Below, one piece after another: positions 34,247 to 43,600 of a stretch of DNA of 64,000 bases (position 1 is the first letter of the stretch; every line of letters starts with the position of its first letter). The notes under the pieces were generated by a model, which was given only the letters and a program-made list of their open reading frames with translations, searched no databases and was not told where the DNA came from. The DNA comes from Candidatus Thiosymbion ectosymbiont of Catanema sp. Cochon2018 (GTDB taxonomy: Bacteria > Pseudomonadota > Gammaproteobacteria > Chromatiales > Chromatiaceae). Where the stretch lies: the NCBI GenBank assembly GCA_011392765.1, contig WYCW01000004.1:466538-530537 (forward strand), read 5' to 3'. A program made the position numbers and the translations under genes.

Positions 34247-37200
34247 ATGCGGCCCGTCGTCCGCTTCACCTTGAGCCAGCGGGTCCTGTTCAACCTGATC
34301 TTCGTCCTGCTGACGGTAGCCGGGGCCTTTGCGGTCGACCGGATTTCGGTCGACCGCTACCCGGAGATCAACTTCGGGAAGGTCATCATCTATACCTTCT
34401 ACCCCGGGGCCTCGCCCCAGGACGTAGAAGCCTTGATTACCATCAAGATCGAGGAGGCCCTGGAGGGACTCGAACATGTAGAGTTCATCCGCTCCAGCTC
34501 GGTGCGGGAGCGTTCCGCGATATTGGTCAAGTTTCGCGACGATACCAACTACGCCGCCCTCTATGACGAGTTGCGCTTCCGCGTGCTCGGTATGCTGGGG
34601 GAGCTGCCGACGGGCGTAAACCCACCCAGCTTCGACCTCATCGACACTTCCACCTGGCTGCCGGTGGTGGCCGTCAATCTGGTCGGCGAGCGCTCCAACC
34701 GGGCCCTGAGCCTGCTGGCCAAAGAACTCCAAGTCCCCCTATCACGCATTCCCGGCGTCATCGAGGCGGAGCTGAGCGGGGATTACCAGCGCGAGTTTCA
34801 CGTCTATCTGGATCCGCACCGGCTCAGTGCCCAGGGGGTGAGCTTCGAGGAGGTTTCCCGCGCGCTCGTGGACGCGAACCTGACCATCCCCGCCGGCGAC
34901 TATCAGGACGACTCCGGGGAATTCGTGATCCGGGTGGACGAGCGCTTCCGCTCCCGTGAGCAGGTGGTTTCCACCGTGATTCGGCGTGACCTGGACGGGT
35001 CCTTCGTGACCCTGGAGGACCTGATTTCGGAGGCCCACATCGGCTATCGGGACCCTCACATCATCACCTCCGTCAACGGGCGGGACTGTGTCACCATCAG
35101 GGTCTTGAAAACCGCCGCAGGCAATGCCCTGACCATCCACCAAGAGGTCCAGAGGATCATCGAGGAATACACCCCCAGCCTGGCAAAACAGGGGGTAGAG
35201 GCTATCCTGACCCAGGATTCGAGCACCTACATCAAGGCCTCCATCAGCACCCTGGGATGGAATCTGGCCCTGGGGATCGCCCTGGTAAGCCTGATCCTCT
35301 GGTACTTCATGGGCCTGCGCAACGCCGGCCTGGTCACCGTGGGCATCCCCTTCGCCTTTCTGGTGACCATGATCCTCATGAACCTCACCGGCAACTCCCT
35401 GAACGAGATTACCCTGTTTTCCTTCGTGCTGGTCTCCGGGATCATCGTCGACGACGCCGTCGTGGTGGTCGAGAACATCTACCGCCACATCCAGCAAGGC
35501 GAACCCCTGGAACAAGCCATCGTCGAGGGCACCACGGAGGTGATGCTACCGGTGATCTCCGCCACCGCCACCACGGTGGCGTCCTTTCTCCCGATGCTGA
35601 TTATGACCGGCTCCACCGGGGAGTTCTTTTCCCTCATTCCCACGGCCGTGAGTTTCGCCATCATCGCCTCCCTGTTCGAGTGCCTGTTCATCCTGCCCCT
35701 ACATTATCTGGATTTCGGTCCCCGTCCCCGACCCAGCGGCGCACCGCCCCCCGAGCGGGACAACGCCCCGCTGCGGGTCCTGCGCCGCGGCACCGACGGC
35801 CTGATTCGGTTCACCCTGCGCCGGCGTTATCTGAGCCTGTCTCTGGTCTTCGTTGCCTTCCTGGTCGCCATCGCCATCCTCGGGGTCTCGATCGCCGGTG
35901 TCGCCCCTCTGATTCGGATCCAATTTTTCCCGGACGACTATAGTCTCTACTACGCCTTCGTCGAGGGCCCGGCCGATACGACCATCGAGCAGACGGACGA
36001 GAAGGTCCGGGAGATCGCCCGCTACATCATGGCCGATGGTCCGGGCTATGCCCGCTCGGCGGCCGGTTCCGCTGGCTTCGTTTTCAACGAGGACTACGAG
36101 CAGGAGTTCGGTCACAACCTGGGTACGGTCACGGTCCCCCTGCCCGACCGGAAAGACCGTGCTTTTCAAGACCCCATCGCCCACCTGGATGCCATGCGCA
36201 AGCGCCTGAACGAGCGTTTTGCCGGGGCCGAAGAGGGATTCGAGATTCGGGTGCGGGCCGAGAAGGACGGGCCGCCCACCGGCAAGGATGTGAATATCCA
36301 GATCGTAGGCTCGGACGAGCGCGCGGTACTGGGGCTGGCCGACGAGTTGCTGCGGGCCCTGAAGGGGAACCCGGAGCTGGGCCCTCACCTCACCGAGCTT
36401 ATGGACAATCGGGGTCAGCCGGCCCGGGTGTTCCGGCTCGATGTGGACGGACCCAAGGCCCGGGAGCTCGGGTTGACGCCGGGAGACGCCGCGCGGCTGG
36501 CCGCCGCCGTGCTGGACGGACGCTACATCGGCGACTATCGCCTGAGCGACGAAGAGGTGGACCTCAAGCTACGGATCGATCCGGCCGCGATCGACAGCCC
36601 CGAGGCGGCGCTCTCGCTCCCGGTCCGGGAGCACCCGGCAGGGCCCGTATATCTGGGGGATCTCGTCCGGCCGGTGGTCGAGATTCAGCCCGGCGAGCTC
36701 AAGCGCTACCGCGGCCAACGCAGCTTGGCCATCACCGCCGACATCCGGCCCGGGGCCCCCATCTCCTCACCGCTGGTGGCGACCTGGGTCAAGCAACACT
36801 ATGCGAAGATCCGGGACCGCTTTCCCGGTGCCACCCTGGTCTTCGGCGGCGAGTTCGAGGAGACCCAGCGTTCCTTCGACAGCCTGACAAGGGCCTTCGG
36901 ACTAGCGGTACTGCTGATCTACCTGATCCTGGCTACTCAGTTCAAATCCTACTTGCAGCCGTTGATTATCCTCTCGACCATCATGTTCTCCATCACCGGC
37001 GTAGTCTTCGGCACCCTGGCCACCCAAACCCTATTTACGGTCAACAGCTTCATCGCCGTCGTCGGCGTCACCGGCGTGGTGGTCAACGACTCCCTGGTCC
37101 TGCTCGACTTCATCAACCGCCGCTACCGGGAAGGCAAGACCCGCCGGGAGGCGGTGACCGAGGGCGTTCATGTACGCCTGCGTCCTATCGTCCTGACCAC

Positions 37201-37411
37201 CCTGACCACAACCCTGGGCCTGCTCCCCATGGCCCTGGGCATCCCCAGCTATTCCCTGGTCTGGGGCACCATGGCCTCCACCTTCGTCACCGGCCTGGCT
37301 ACCGCCACCTTCCTCACCCTCTTCATCGTCCCCGTCGCCTGGGACCTGCTCATGGAGATCCAGGAACGGCGGGCCGCGAAGCGCGGGGAGAAGGCCGCTG
37401 CCGATGCCTGA
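34247..37411 (+). CDS. RND-family efflux permease
   Basis: 1054 residues, full length for an AcrB/HAE1-like RND pump. N-terminal TM1 (VLFNLIFVLLTVAGAFAVDR), porter part SVDRYPEINFGKVIIYTFYPG, then TM2-6 with VSGIIVDDAVVVVENIYRH (the Asp-rich TM4 motif) and TMs 8-12 at the C-terminus (GVVVNDSLVLLDFINRRY). It would use the proton gradient to export small molecules with a periplasmic adaptor and outer-membrane channel. No adaptor is adjacent; a likely one lies at 55151-56167 on the other strand, probably separated by an inversion. ATG 34247 follows a dispersed repeat. Confidence 0.92.
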   Translation: MRPVVRFTLSQRVLFNLIFVLLTVAGAFAVDRISVDRYPEINFGKVIIYTFYPGASPQDVEALITIKIEEALEGLEHVEFIRSSSVRERSAILVKFRDDTNYAALYDELRFRVLGMLGELPTGVNPPSFDLIDTSTWLPVVAVNLVGERSNRALSLLAKELQVPLSRIPGVIEAELSGDYQREFHVYLDPHRLSAQGVSFEEVSRALVDANLTIPAGDYQDDSGEFVIRVDERFRSREQVVSTVIRRDLDGSFVTLEDLISEAHIGYRDPHIITSVNGRDCVTIRVLKTAAGNALTIHQEVQRIIEEYTPSLAKQGVEAILTQDSSTYIKASISTLGWNLALGIALVSLILWYFMGLRNAGLVTVGIPFAFLVTMILMNLTGNSLNEITLFSFVLVSGIIVDDAVVVVENIYRHIQQGEPLEQAIVEGTTEVMLPVISATATTVASFLPMLIMTGSTGEFFSLIPTAVSFAIIASLFECLFILPLHYLDFGPRPRPSGAPPPERDNAPLRVLRRGTDGLIRFTLRRRYLSLSLVFVAFLVAIAILGVSIAGVAPLIRIQFFPDDYSLYYAFVEGPADTTIEQTDEKVREIARYIMADGPGYARSAAGSAGFVFNEDYEQEFGHNLGTVTVPLPDRKDRAFQDPIAHLDAMRKRLNERFAGAEEGFEIRVRAEKDGPPTGKDVNIQIVGSDERAVLGLADELLRALKGNPELGPHLTELMDNRGQPARVFRLDVDGPKARELGLTPGDAARLAAAVLDGRYIGDYRLSDEEVDLKLRIDPAAIDSPEAALSLPVREHPAGPVYLGDLVRPVVEIQPGELKRYRGQRSLAITADIRPGAPISSPLVATWVKQHYAKIRDRFPGATLVFGGEFEETQRSFDSLTRAFGLAVLLIYLILATQFKSYLQPLIILSTIMFSITGVVFGTLATQTLFTVNSFIAVVGVTGVVVNDSLVLLDFINRRYREGKTRREAVTEGVHVRLRPIVLTTLTTTLGLLPMALGIPSYSLVWGTMASTFVTGLATATFLTLFIVPVAWDLLMEIQERRAAKRGEKAAADA

Positions 37412-37475
37412 GGGCACTTTGGATTCGGCTAAGGTGTCCTATAATCAACCCATTCCGTAGAAACGGACAGGACCT

Positions 37476-38237
37476 ATGTCTGAAGAAGAACGGCAAGCGC
37501 TGATCGGGATGATCCGCGGGTTCCTCCGCGAAACGGATGCCGTCGCCGTTTTGACCGGTGCCGGTGTATCAGCGGAGAGCGGAATCCCGACCTTCCGCGA
37601 TGCTCAGACGGGTCTGTGGGCCAAGTATGACCCCATGGAGCTTGCCACGCCGCAGGCCTTTGCCCGCGATCCGGCCCTGGCGAGCCGTTGGTACGACGAG
37701 CGGCGTCGCAAGAGTGCTGACTGTGAGCCGAATCCCGGCCATCTGGCCCTGGTACGGCTGCAGGGGGAGTTCGAGGCGGCAGAGAAGCGCTTCACCCTCA
37801 TCACCCAGAATGTAGACCGGCTCCACCAGCGAGCCGGCTCCCGGGATCCGCTGGAGCTGCACGGGACCTTCTGGGTCTGGCGCTGCACGTCCTGCGGCGA
37901 GGAGCGGGAAGAACGCACGGTCCCCCTCCCGGAATACCCACCCCGTTGCCACTGCGGAGGCACGCGCCGACCCGGCGTGGTCTGGTTTGGCGAGGCCCTT
38001 CCGGAAGCGGTCCTCACCAAGGCTTGGCGGGCGGCGGAAGGCTGTGGGCTGTTCATGTCCCTGGGCACCAGTAGTGTGGTCGAGCCGGCGGCAAGCCTGT
38101 GCCGAATCGCGGCCGACGCGGGGGCCAAAACGGTCGAGATCAACCCGCAGGAGACGCCGCTCTCGTCCTGGGTGGACGTTTCCGTGAGAGGGACGACCGG
38201 CGAGCTCTTGCCGACGATTTCGTCTGCGTGGGAATAG
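37476..38237 (+). CDS. Sir2-type NAD-dependent protein deacylase
   Basis: 253 residues. Sirtuin motifs: VLTGAGVSAESGIPTFRDA, TLITQNVDRLHQRAGS with the N-x-D, the catalytic His in LELHG, a zinc site CTSCGEE...CHCGG, then RPGVVWFGEALP, GTSSVVEPA and EINPQE. It removes acyl groups from lysines using NAD. ATG 37476 has GACAGGA upstream. It follows the RND gene by 64 bases on the same strand but has no evident functional link. Confidence 0.92.
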   Translation: MSEEERQALIGMIRGFLRETDAVAVLTGAGVSAESGIPTFRDAQTGLWAKYDPMELATPQAFARDPALASRWYDERRRKSADCEPNPGHLALVRLQGEFEAAEKRFTLITQNVDRLHQRAGSRDPLELHGTFWVWRCTSCGEEREERTVPLPEYPPRCHCGGTRRPGVVWFGEALPEAVLTKAWRAAEGCGLFMSLGTSSVVEPAASLCRIAADAGAKTVEINPQETPLSSWVDVSVRGTTGELLPTISSAWE

Positions 38238-38298
38238 GCAATAAGACCGAAGTACCAATAACATCGATTTAGTTCTGCCATTGGGAATTCTTTTTTTC

Positions 38299-38371
38299 CG
38301 CAAATGAACGCCAATCAACGCAAATCCATTCACGAATCATTTGCGTCCATTAGCATTGATTTGTGGATAAC
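38299..38371. repeat. dispersed inverted repeat upstream of hicB
   Basis: CGCAAATGAACGCCAATCAA mirrored by ATTTGCGTCCATTAGCATTG; same family as 34147-34226. Confidence 0.55.
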
Positions 38372-38400
38372 TCTTGCGGGACCTGACACTTAGGTGTGTT

Positions 38401-38604
38401 ATGAAACTGCAAATCGTATTGGAACCCTCCGACGAGGGCGGATATACTGCTATCGTTCCGGCATTGCCCGGATGTATCAGCGAAGGTGATACTAGAAATG
38501 AAGCGATTGCGAACATTCAAGAAGCCGTAGTCCTTTATCTGGAACCGGTAGAAGATGACAAAAACTTTGCGTCCGAGGCCGAGTATATGGATATTGCCCT
38601 GTGA
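38401..38604 (+). CDS. hicB: HicB-type antitoxin
   Basis: 67 residues beginning MKLQIVLEPSDEGGYTAIVP, then ALPGCISEGDTRNEAIANIQ, the standard short HicB. ATG 38401 is chosen over an in-frame upstream start. It is followed by hicA with a four-base overlap. Order antitoxin-toxin, opposite to 2451-2866. Confidence 0.88.
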   Translation: MKLQIVLEPSDEGGYTAIVPALPGCISEGDTRNEAIANIQEAVVLYLEPVEDDKNFASEAEYMDIAL

Positions 38605-38828
38605 GTAAGGTTCCGAGTCTGAATTACTATGCCATCATAAAGGCATTAAAACGAGATGGCTGGGTAGTAGTTAGGCAACGAGGTAGTCATATCAGGCTCC
38701 ACAAGCACGTAGGCGATGAGGTGCTGAAGTTGACGGTACCTGCCCATAAGCCTGTTAAGCGTTCAACGTTATCTCATATCTTGAAGCAGGCCCATCTGGA
38801 TGTAGAGCGATTTCATACATTGCTATAA
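38601..38828 (+). CDS. hicA: HicA-type toxin, predicted mRNA interferase
   Basis: 75 residues: LNYYAIIKALKRDGWVVVRQ, then RGSHIRLHKH with the catalytic His, and VPAHKPVKRSTLSHILKQAH, all typical of HicA. GTG start overlapping the hicB stop. Intact. Confidence 0.88.
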   Translation: MSKVPSLNYYAIIKALKRDGWVVVRQRGSHIRLHKHVGDEVLKLTVPAHKPVKRSTLSHILKQAHLDVERFHTLL

Positions 38829-39656
38829 CGATGACCAGCAGTGTAGTTGGGCATGCCCAACACTTAAAACTCAGTGTCTGTTTTGACAATGGGACCCCCA
38901 CTTCAACTTCACCGTAAACTTTCCTTTGGAGCCCTAACTTCGACCCAATATGACACCCTTGTTTTTCGGTCGATGGCAATAGGTTTTGCAAGCACTGTAA
39001 CGGAAGTCCCTCGTCGAACCGTACCCAAGGCTGGAACACTACGATAGTATGATGCGTCATTGGGTGGCAATTTCTGTCGCACCGTCATGTTCCCTAGAAC
39101 TTTATAATTATTATTTAACTCGATGTCGTCAGGGTGCGAATCTTCAAGCCCTTCTAGTTTTTTAGCAGTCCAGGTATTTGCTTTGTTGTCATAATTACCG
39201 ATCCATCTGATTCAGTTTTTTCGTGACCTCGGCAGATTCCATTTCTAGCGAGGCGTTGCCTCAGACCGACGAGGCGTGATCATCGCTCTCTCGCGATCGA
39301 AAACGGAACCATGATCGTGATCGTAGTCGTAATCGGAGACGCAAGGCAAAGCGGGCATGGAAAACCTGATGGCTACGGGTTTCGACCCGGCACCTGGCCG
39401 GGACCTTTGGATTCCACGATCGGCGAAAGTATTCTGTCTCTCCTACGGCGGCTTCGATCACGATTACGATCACAACAACGAGAGAGGTTAGACGTTTGCG
39501 AAATTTGACTCATTTGCACAAAATCTGGTCATTCAAGGAATCCTAAACAACTGTTAGGCGTTGAATACCGGATCGGCTTTTGCGGAAAGCCAAAGCAGTA
39601 ACCGGCCTTGGCTGCGAAGTCATTTCTGTGCTCGGTGTCGTATCGGAGGTTTTGAG
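38829..39656. other. gene-free region with repeats
   Basis: No convincing gene. Holds the GAGGCGTTGCCTCAGACCGACG repeat (39244-39279) and a pair of inverted ATGATCGTGATCGTAGTCG / GATCACGATTACGATCAC tracts at about 39311 and 39456. An isolated GTTAGGC box at about 39553 may be the right end of a lost attC. Confidence 0.5.
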
Positions 39657-39866
39657 ATGACAATACAGGTTCAACCCATTTCCGAAGTAACTCGGCATGC
39701 CACGAATGTTCTCGTCAGAGAGATCGGTGTCGTTGACACAATTCGATTCCTGAGCCAGTTCAGAGTCGGCACGGGAAACTACACTGAAGAACGCGAGCAA
39801 CTTTTCAAGGGTATATCCGCGAAAGACATAATCGCCGATATCAAGTCGCAGCGAAAAAGTGCCTAA
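39657..39866 (+). CDS. small cassette protein of unknown function
   Basis: 69 residues beginning MTIQVQPISEVTRHATNVLV, then REIGVVDTIRFLSQFRVGTG and a C-terminus KDIIADIKSQRKSA. Helical and charged. GGAGG lies 8 bases before the ATG. It ends at a GCCTAAC attC-type half-site, as cassette genes do. No family is recognised with certainty; the size would suit an antitoxin or a DNA-binding accessory protein. Confidence 0.6.
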   Translation: MTIQVQPISEVTRHATNVLVREIGVVDTIRFLSQFRVGTGNYTEEREQLFKGISAKDIIADIKSQRKSA

Positions 39867-39920
39867 CGAGGCGCTTCACCATCATGACTCCTCGGTCTAA
39901 GGCGAAGCCTCGTAGCCATT
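39861..39920. repeat. truncated attC, left half only
   Basis: GCCTAAC at 39861-39867 overlaps the end of the small gene; the right box is missing and a reversed GACTCCTCGGTCTAAGGCG repeat follows at 39885-39918. Confidence 0.45.
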
Positions 39921-40169
39921 GCTCACCTCAATACTTTATTATCCGACCAGCATAAGACACGGTAGCCATAGGTAGGGATCAAGAACTAGATGGAAGTTCG
40001 CCGTAGTTGTTCGCTGGGAGAACCCGAGGCAACAAGTCGTCTATAGATCTTAACCCATTGTTTTTGAATGCATTGATGGAGATATTCATGAATTTGAAAA
40101 GAAGCAAGAGTTGTGGTATATAAGGCGTTTCGCCGTACTTAAACACGGCGACTCGCCGTCTACTACCTG
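39921..40169. other. short spacer, no clear gene
   Basis: Holds a possible minus-strand peptide of about 36 residues (NISINAFKNNGLRSIDDLLP...) with no recognised relatives, and a GGCGTTTCGCC hairpin. Nothing else can be supported. Confidence 0.35.
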
Positions 40170-40431
40170 ATAAGCGGCGCGTCCCTGCGCCGCTTATTGG
40201 GGAGCTAACCAGCACGTGCAATCTAAAACGTATTACCAAACGGAAAGCACACAGAAACCTGCCCGGCGGCGTTTTGATACCCCAACCGTTTCAGACACCT
40301 AAACAGGCAATCGCCTGACAACAACGTCAGTGCAACAGAAGACGCGCCGCCTATCAAGACGCTGAACGCAGACAAACCTCCCTTGCCCCCGTCCATGGGA
40401 GCAAGGGAGGTTGCTGGTTAGCTCCCCATTA
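40170..40431 (+). repeat. cassette-5' element, copy D (complete)
   Basis: 28-bp palindrome (40170-40197) then an element bounded by TTGGGGAGCTAACCAGCA and TGCTGGTTAGCTCCCCATTA. Near the gene-proximal end is a hairpin with arms CCTCCCTTGCCCCC and GGGAGCAAGGGAGG. It ends 17 bases before the DUF3644 gene. Confidence 0.88.
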
Positions 40432-40447
40432 GATTTCAAAGCAGACA

Positions 40448-41536
40448 ATGACACAGCTTCGAAAAGGAAAAACCAAATCACTATTGGAAGCGTCGATAGA
40501 CTCAGCGCTTCTTGCTGTTGAGGTTTATAATAAGCCTCGTACCGCATTTCGAAGCGAGGCGTATATTTCATTGATGGTCATGGCATGGCTTCGCCTATTT
40601 CAAGCACATTTCAATGTAACTATTGGTGACAAGTACTACTACAAAAACAAGAATGGTCGTTACGAAACAATAGATGGAGAAAGAAAGGCATGGGAATTAT
40701 CTACGTGCATAAAGAAGTATGGAAAACTTGAACCGCCAGTTGCTAAAAATCTAGAATTTTTTATCAAGCTCAGAAACAAAATAGAGCATAGGCACATTGA
40801 TAAGAGGGAAATAGATTATCTAATTTTCGGTGAATGCCAAGCGCTTTTATACAACTATGAGAATACTCTTATTGATCTGTTTGGTAGCGAGTATTCTGTA
40901 AACGAAGCCCTTGTCTATAGCCTTCAATTTTCACAACTCAGAACGGGATCGCAGAAATCTTCTAATAAAGCAGCATTATCTAAAGACTTAAAGGAAGTGA
41001 TGAGCTTTGTTGAAAAATATCGGAACACTCTTGATGATGATACTTTTAATTCAATGGAGTTCAGCGTAAAGCTCATTCAGATCCCTAAAATATCAAATAC
41101 CAATCGTGCAGATGCTGCCATTGATTTTGTACGGTGGGATAGTCTGAGCGAAGAAGACAAAGAAGCTTTCGACAAACTTTCCGTAATCATCAAGGACAAG
41201 AAGGTTACTATTCAAGGGGCTAATGTAAAGAGATTTAAACCTAGCGAGGTGGTGAATAATGTTAACGCTCAACTCGCTGGAAAATCAATTACAAGCAACC
41301 TGCATGTCACGTTGTATAAGTTATTTGAAATAAGACCGCCCAACGGATCAGACGATCCATTCGATACCAATACACGCTACTGTCTGTTTGATGAAACACA
41401 CGGCGATTATGTTTACGAACAAGAGTGGATCGATTTTCTTGTTCACTTTATGCAAGCCGGAGGGCATGAACCAAGCGAGCTAAGGGCAAAAGAGCGTGCT
41501 GGCGAAAAACTTGACATTAGTAAATATGAAATCTAA
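40448..41536 (+). CDS. DUF3644 family protein with HEPN-type motif
   Basis: 362 residues. N-terminal LLEASIDSALLAVEVYNKPR and FRSEAYISLMVMAWLRLFQA are the DUF3644 signature. KLRNKIEHRH at 107-116 contains RNKIEH (Arg109...His114), the R-x4-H RNase motif of HEPN domains. HEPN proteins are frequent toxins and anti-phage effectors. The C-terminal half (FKPSEVVNNVNAQ..., DDPFDTNTRYCLFDE) is conserved-looking but unassigned. It stands alone in a + oriented cassette; its stop lies inside the left box of the attC. Confidence 0.75.
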   Translation: MTQLRKGKTKSLLEASIDSALLAVEVYNKPRTAFRSEAYISLMVMAWLRLFQAHFNVTIGDKYYYKNKNGRYETIDGERKAWELSTCIKKYGKLEPPVAKNLEFFIKLRNKIEHRHIDKREIDYLIFGECQALLYNYENTLIDLFGSEYSVNEALVYSLQFSQLRTGSQKSSNKAALSKDLKEVMSFVEKYRNTLDDDTFNSMEFSVKLIQIPKISNTNRADAAIDFVRWDSLSEEDKEAFDKLSVIIKDKKVTIQGANVKRFKPSEVVNNVNAQLAGKSITSNLHVTLYKLFEIRPPNGSDDPFDTNTRYCLFDETHGDYVYEQEWIDFLVHFMQAGGHEPSELRAKERAGEKLDISKYEI

Positions 41537-41623
41537 CAATGCCATAAACTCGGACGTCAAAAAGCTGCGCCGGTCGTACCTCCCTCTGCAGCTTTTTGCC
41601 TCCGGTTATGGCTGGCGTTAGCA
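41531..41623. repeat. attC site
   Basis: ATCTAAC...GTTAGCA; pairs GCCATAA/TTATGGC, CGG/CCG, CAAAAAGCTGC/GCAGCTTTTTG. Related to 46653-46728. Confidence 0.92.
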
Positions 41624-41642
41624 ACAAATAAGGAATACGCAA

Positions 41643-42536
41643 ATGTCCACCGATGAGCACGACAAGCTCATAGAACAAATCCGCAAGATTGCCAAGGAAC
41701 TTGAGAGTGAATCGGTACCTCGGAGTGAGTTCTTACGTCGTTCAGGTGTCTCCGAGCGTAAAGTCCAGAGGCTCTTTGGCTCCTACACCGGTCTTGTAGA
41801 AGCTGCCGACCTGGTTCCCCTTAAATTCCCCTCCTCAGACGCACCCACCTACTCCGATGATGATCTGCTTCAAGAGATTATTCGTGTCCTAAGGCTTCCA
41901 AATTCAAAGCTAACTCGTATTTTTTTTGAACAGCACTCAAAGATATCTGCATCCGCGGCTGAACGCCGATTTGGAGGTTGGCTAAACGCCCTCAAATGCG
42001 CTGCACCAATGTTGACCTCAACCACAGACGTGACATTACTTCGTCGCATTGAAGAATATGCTACACCTGACATGCAAGTGTCAAAGCAGCCAGATGAAGT
42101 TGAAAACAACGACAAGAAGACCATGCAGGAAAGTGCCACCACTTCACATCCAGGTCACGCAATCATTGACCAGTCGCGGTCGAACCTTTACGGTGATTTT
42201 GTAAACTTCCGAGGCCTCCAGCATGCACCTGTGAATGAGCAAGGCGTCGTATTCCTCTTTGGTATGGTGTGTCGTGAACTTGGCTATGTTGTTGAGATTG
42301 TGAAATCGGGTTTCCCCGACTGCGAAGCGAAACGACAAGTCCGCGGCAAAACCGGGATGTGGCAACGCGTACGAATTGAATTCGAATACCAGTCGCGTAA
42401 CTTCCGCTCGCACGGTCACGATCCTGATCAATGCGACGTGATCGTTTGTTGGGAAGACAACTGGGAAGACTGCCCCCTGGAAGTTGTTGAACTGAAGCAT
42501 GAAATTGAGCGTCTTTCGCCGCAGTTAAACGGCTAA
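41643..42536 (+). CDS. PD-(D/E)XK-like nuclease with repeat-type DNA-binding N-terminus
   Basis: 297 residues. The N-terminal half has two copies of a homing-endonuclease-associated-like repeat (SEFLRRSGVSERKVQRLFGS and ...KISASAAERRFGGWLNALK). The C-terminal domain from about residue 190 has GFPDCEAKRQV, then VRIEFEYQSRNFRSHGHD and QCDVIVCWEDNWEDCPLEVV ending in ELK: a PD...E-x-E layout of restriction-like nucleases. Likely DNA-cutting, possibly defensive; no methylase is nearby. + cassette with attC 12 bases downstream. Confidence 0.65.
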   Translation: MSTDEHDKLIEQIRKIAKELESESVPRSEFLRRSGVSERKVQRLFGSYTGLVEAADLVPLKFPSSDAPTYSDDDLLQEIIRVLRLPNSKLTRIFFEQHSKISASAAERRFGGWLNALKCAAPMLTSTTDVTLLRRIEEYATPDMQVSKQPDEVENNDKKTMQESATTSHPGHAIIDQSRSNLYGDFVNFRGLQHAPVNEQGVVFLFGMVCRELGYVVEIVKSGFPDCEAKRQVRGKTGMWQRVRIEFEYQSRNFRSHGHDPDQCDVIVCWEDNWEDCPLEVVELKHEIERLSPQLNG

Positions 42537-42547
42537 TTAGGATCATG

Positions 42548-42609
42548 TGCTAACAAGCGGATGCAGCCAGACCTCGCTGTCGCTCGGCTGCTGATCCGCG
42601 CCGTTAGGC
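42548..42609. repeat. attC site
   Basis: TGCTAAC...GTTAGGC, 62 bp; GCGGAT/ATCCGC, CAGCC/GGCTG around a loop. Confidence 0.92.
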
Positions 42610-42714
42610 GAGTTCCGTCATCCACAAAGCATTACGCGAAGTAGCTTCAAAAATCGTGGGTGGTTAAGTATTAAGCCCGAGGCAAAAAGCCCCGGACATT
42701 GGCTTGTTTAACGT

Positions 42715-42909
42715 TTAAGATTTTGGAGTTATCAGAAGTTGATTTTTGCTCACTTTAACAACCAGCGGTGTATCAATGACAAAACCGGCTTCCTCAAGCC
42801 AAGAACCTTTCAATATAATTTGAGATGTCTTGGGGTGGCCCTTATGTCCAAGACCTTTGTGGTAGTAATCGCGGTGCGTTAAACGAACTTTGAGATGACG
42901 CTCTTTCAT
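42715..42909 (-). CDS. SymE-like toxin
   Basis: 64 residues: KERHLKVRLTHRDYYHKGLG, then IILKGSWLEEAGFVIDTPLV and KVSKNQLLITP. A clear paralog of the gene at 23813-24019. ATG 42909 is chosen as the homologous start; the frame stays open further upstream but that part is unlike SymE. It is transcribed against the neighbouring + cassettes, as its paralog is transcribed against its - neighbours. Confidence 0.75.
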   Translation of the reverse strand: MKERHLKVRLTHRDYYHKGLGHKGHPKTSQIILKGSWLEEAGFVIDTPLVVKVSKNQLLITPKS

Positions 42910-43053
42910 GGCTAATTCCTGTGCTGGATAGTTATTTGCCACCACCCTCAAGGCTCCAATCTTAAGGGTGGCGGGCCATACAGGGTTGGAACTACCGCGC
43001 ACAAGGGACGGCCACCCGAAGGTGCCCTATATGGCCCACCATAGAGTCAGCCA

Positions 43054-43079
43054 CAAAAAAAGACGCGAAGGCGTCTTTC
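43054..43079 (-). terminator. rho-independent terminator on the - strand
   Basis: On the - strand AAAGACGCC-TTCG-CGTCTTTTTTT: a stable stem followed by T residues. No gene is seen ending there on -, so it may close a small RNA transcribed toward the SymE-like gene, or act in both directions. Confidence 0.55.
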
Positions 43080-43273
43080 GGCCTTGTGCATTTCGGGGTT
43101 CCAATCCCGGCCTGAATTGCATCAGGCATAGATACTGTAGTCTTATGGGGAAGGGTTGTCAACGTTCGGTGGTAAAAAACGGAAAAAACAGAGACAGACC
43201 ACGTTTCTTCATCTCCGAGAAAGGGGGAAAAGAGGCCAGGCTCAATTGACGGGTCGTTTCTCACAGATCGTTC

Positions 43274-43377
43274 GCCTAACATTCGGCTGCAGGCGACCCA
43301 ATGCCGCGGTCCGGCTCCTCGGCAAGTTTCAAGCTCAGTGCCACGCGGCATTGGGCGCCTGAGCCCAAACGTTAGCT
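43274..43377. repeat. attC site, 104-bp common type
   Basis: GCCTAAC...GTTAGCT with AGGCGACCCAATGCCGCG/CGCGGCATTGGGCGCCT. Complete at both ends: the best example of this type. Confidence 0.94.
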
Positions 43378-43600
43378 GCCAGGAGTTTTGAGTGTTGGTA
43401 ATGCGGTGCAAGGCAAAGAAGTCGGTAGCTTGCGGGAAAGATCGTTTAGGCGTTGTGTGGTTCAGCCGGCGCGTCCAGTCAAGTTCCGTGCAGTCTTCAA
43501 ATGAAGGTGGCTCCGGTCACGCATGGCGCCGGCTGAACCAGGCTTCACATTTTGGAAGGGTGGCTATCGGAAAGCTCATCGTAATACAATGAAACCTGTC
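43378..43600 (+). other. small cassette without a clear gene
   Basis: 223 bases between two near-identical attC sites. Contains inverted arms GGTTCAGCCGGCGC (about 43461) and GCGCCGGCTGAACC (about 43527). One possible frame (43392-43592, 66 residues, MLVMRCKAKKSVACG...) has no recognised relatives. It may encode an RNA or be an empty cassette. Confidence 0.5.

Noticed and set aside
34133..36388. Several long - strand frames over the RND permease
   Set aside because: No domain signature; they are antisense to a full-length RND gene.
39311..39508. 65-codon + frame with VIVVVIGD-type start
   Set aside because: Made of inverted ATCGTGATCG tracts; no ribosome-binding site or relatives apparent.
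42661..42712. GGTTAAG...GCCCGAGGC...TTTAACG as another attC after the SymE-like gene
   Set aside because: Stem pairing is poor and the end boxes do not fit; it could equally be a weak terminator, so it is not listed as a site.
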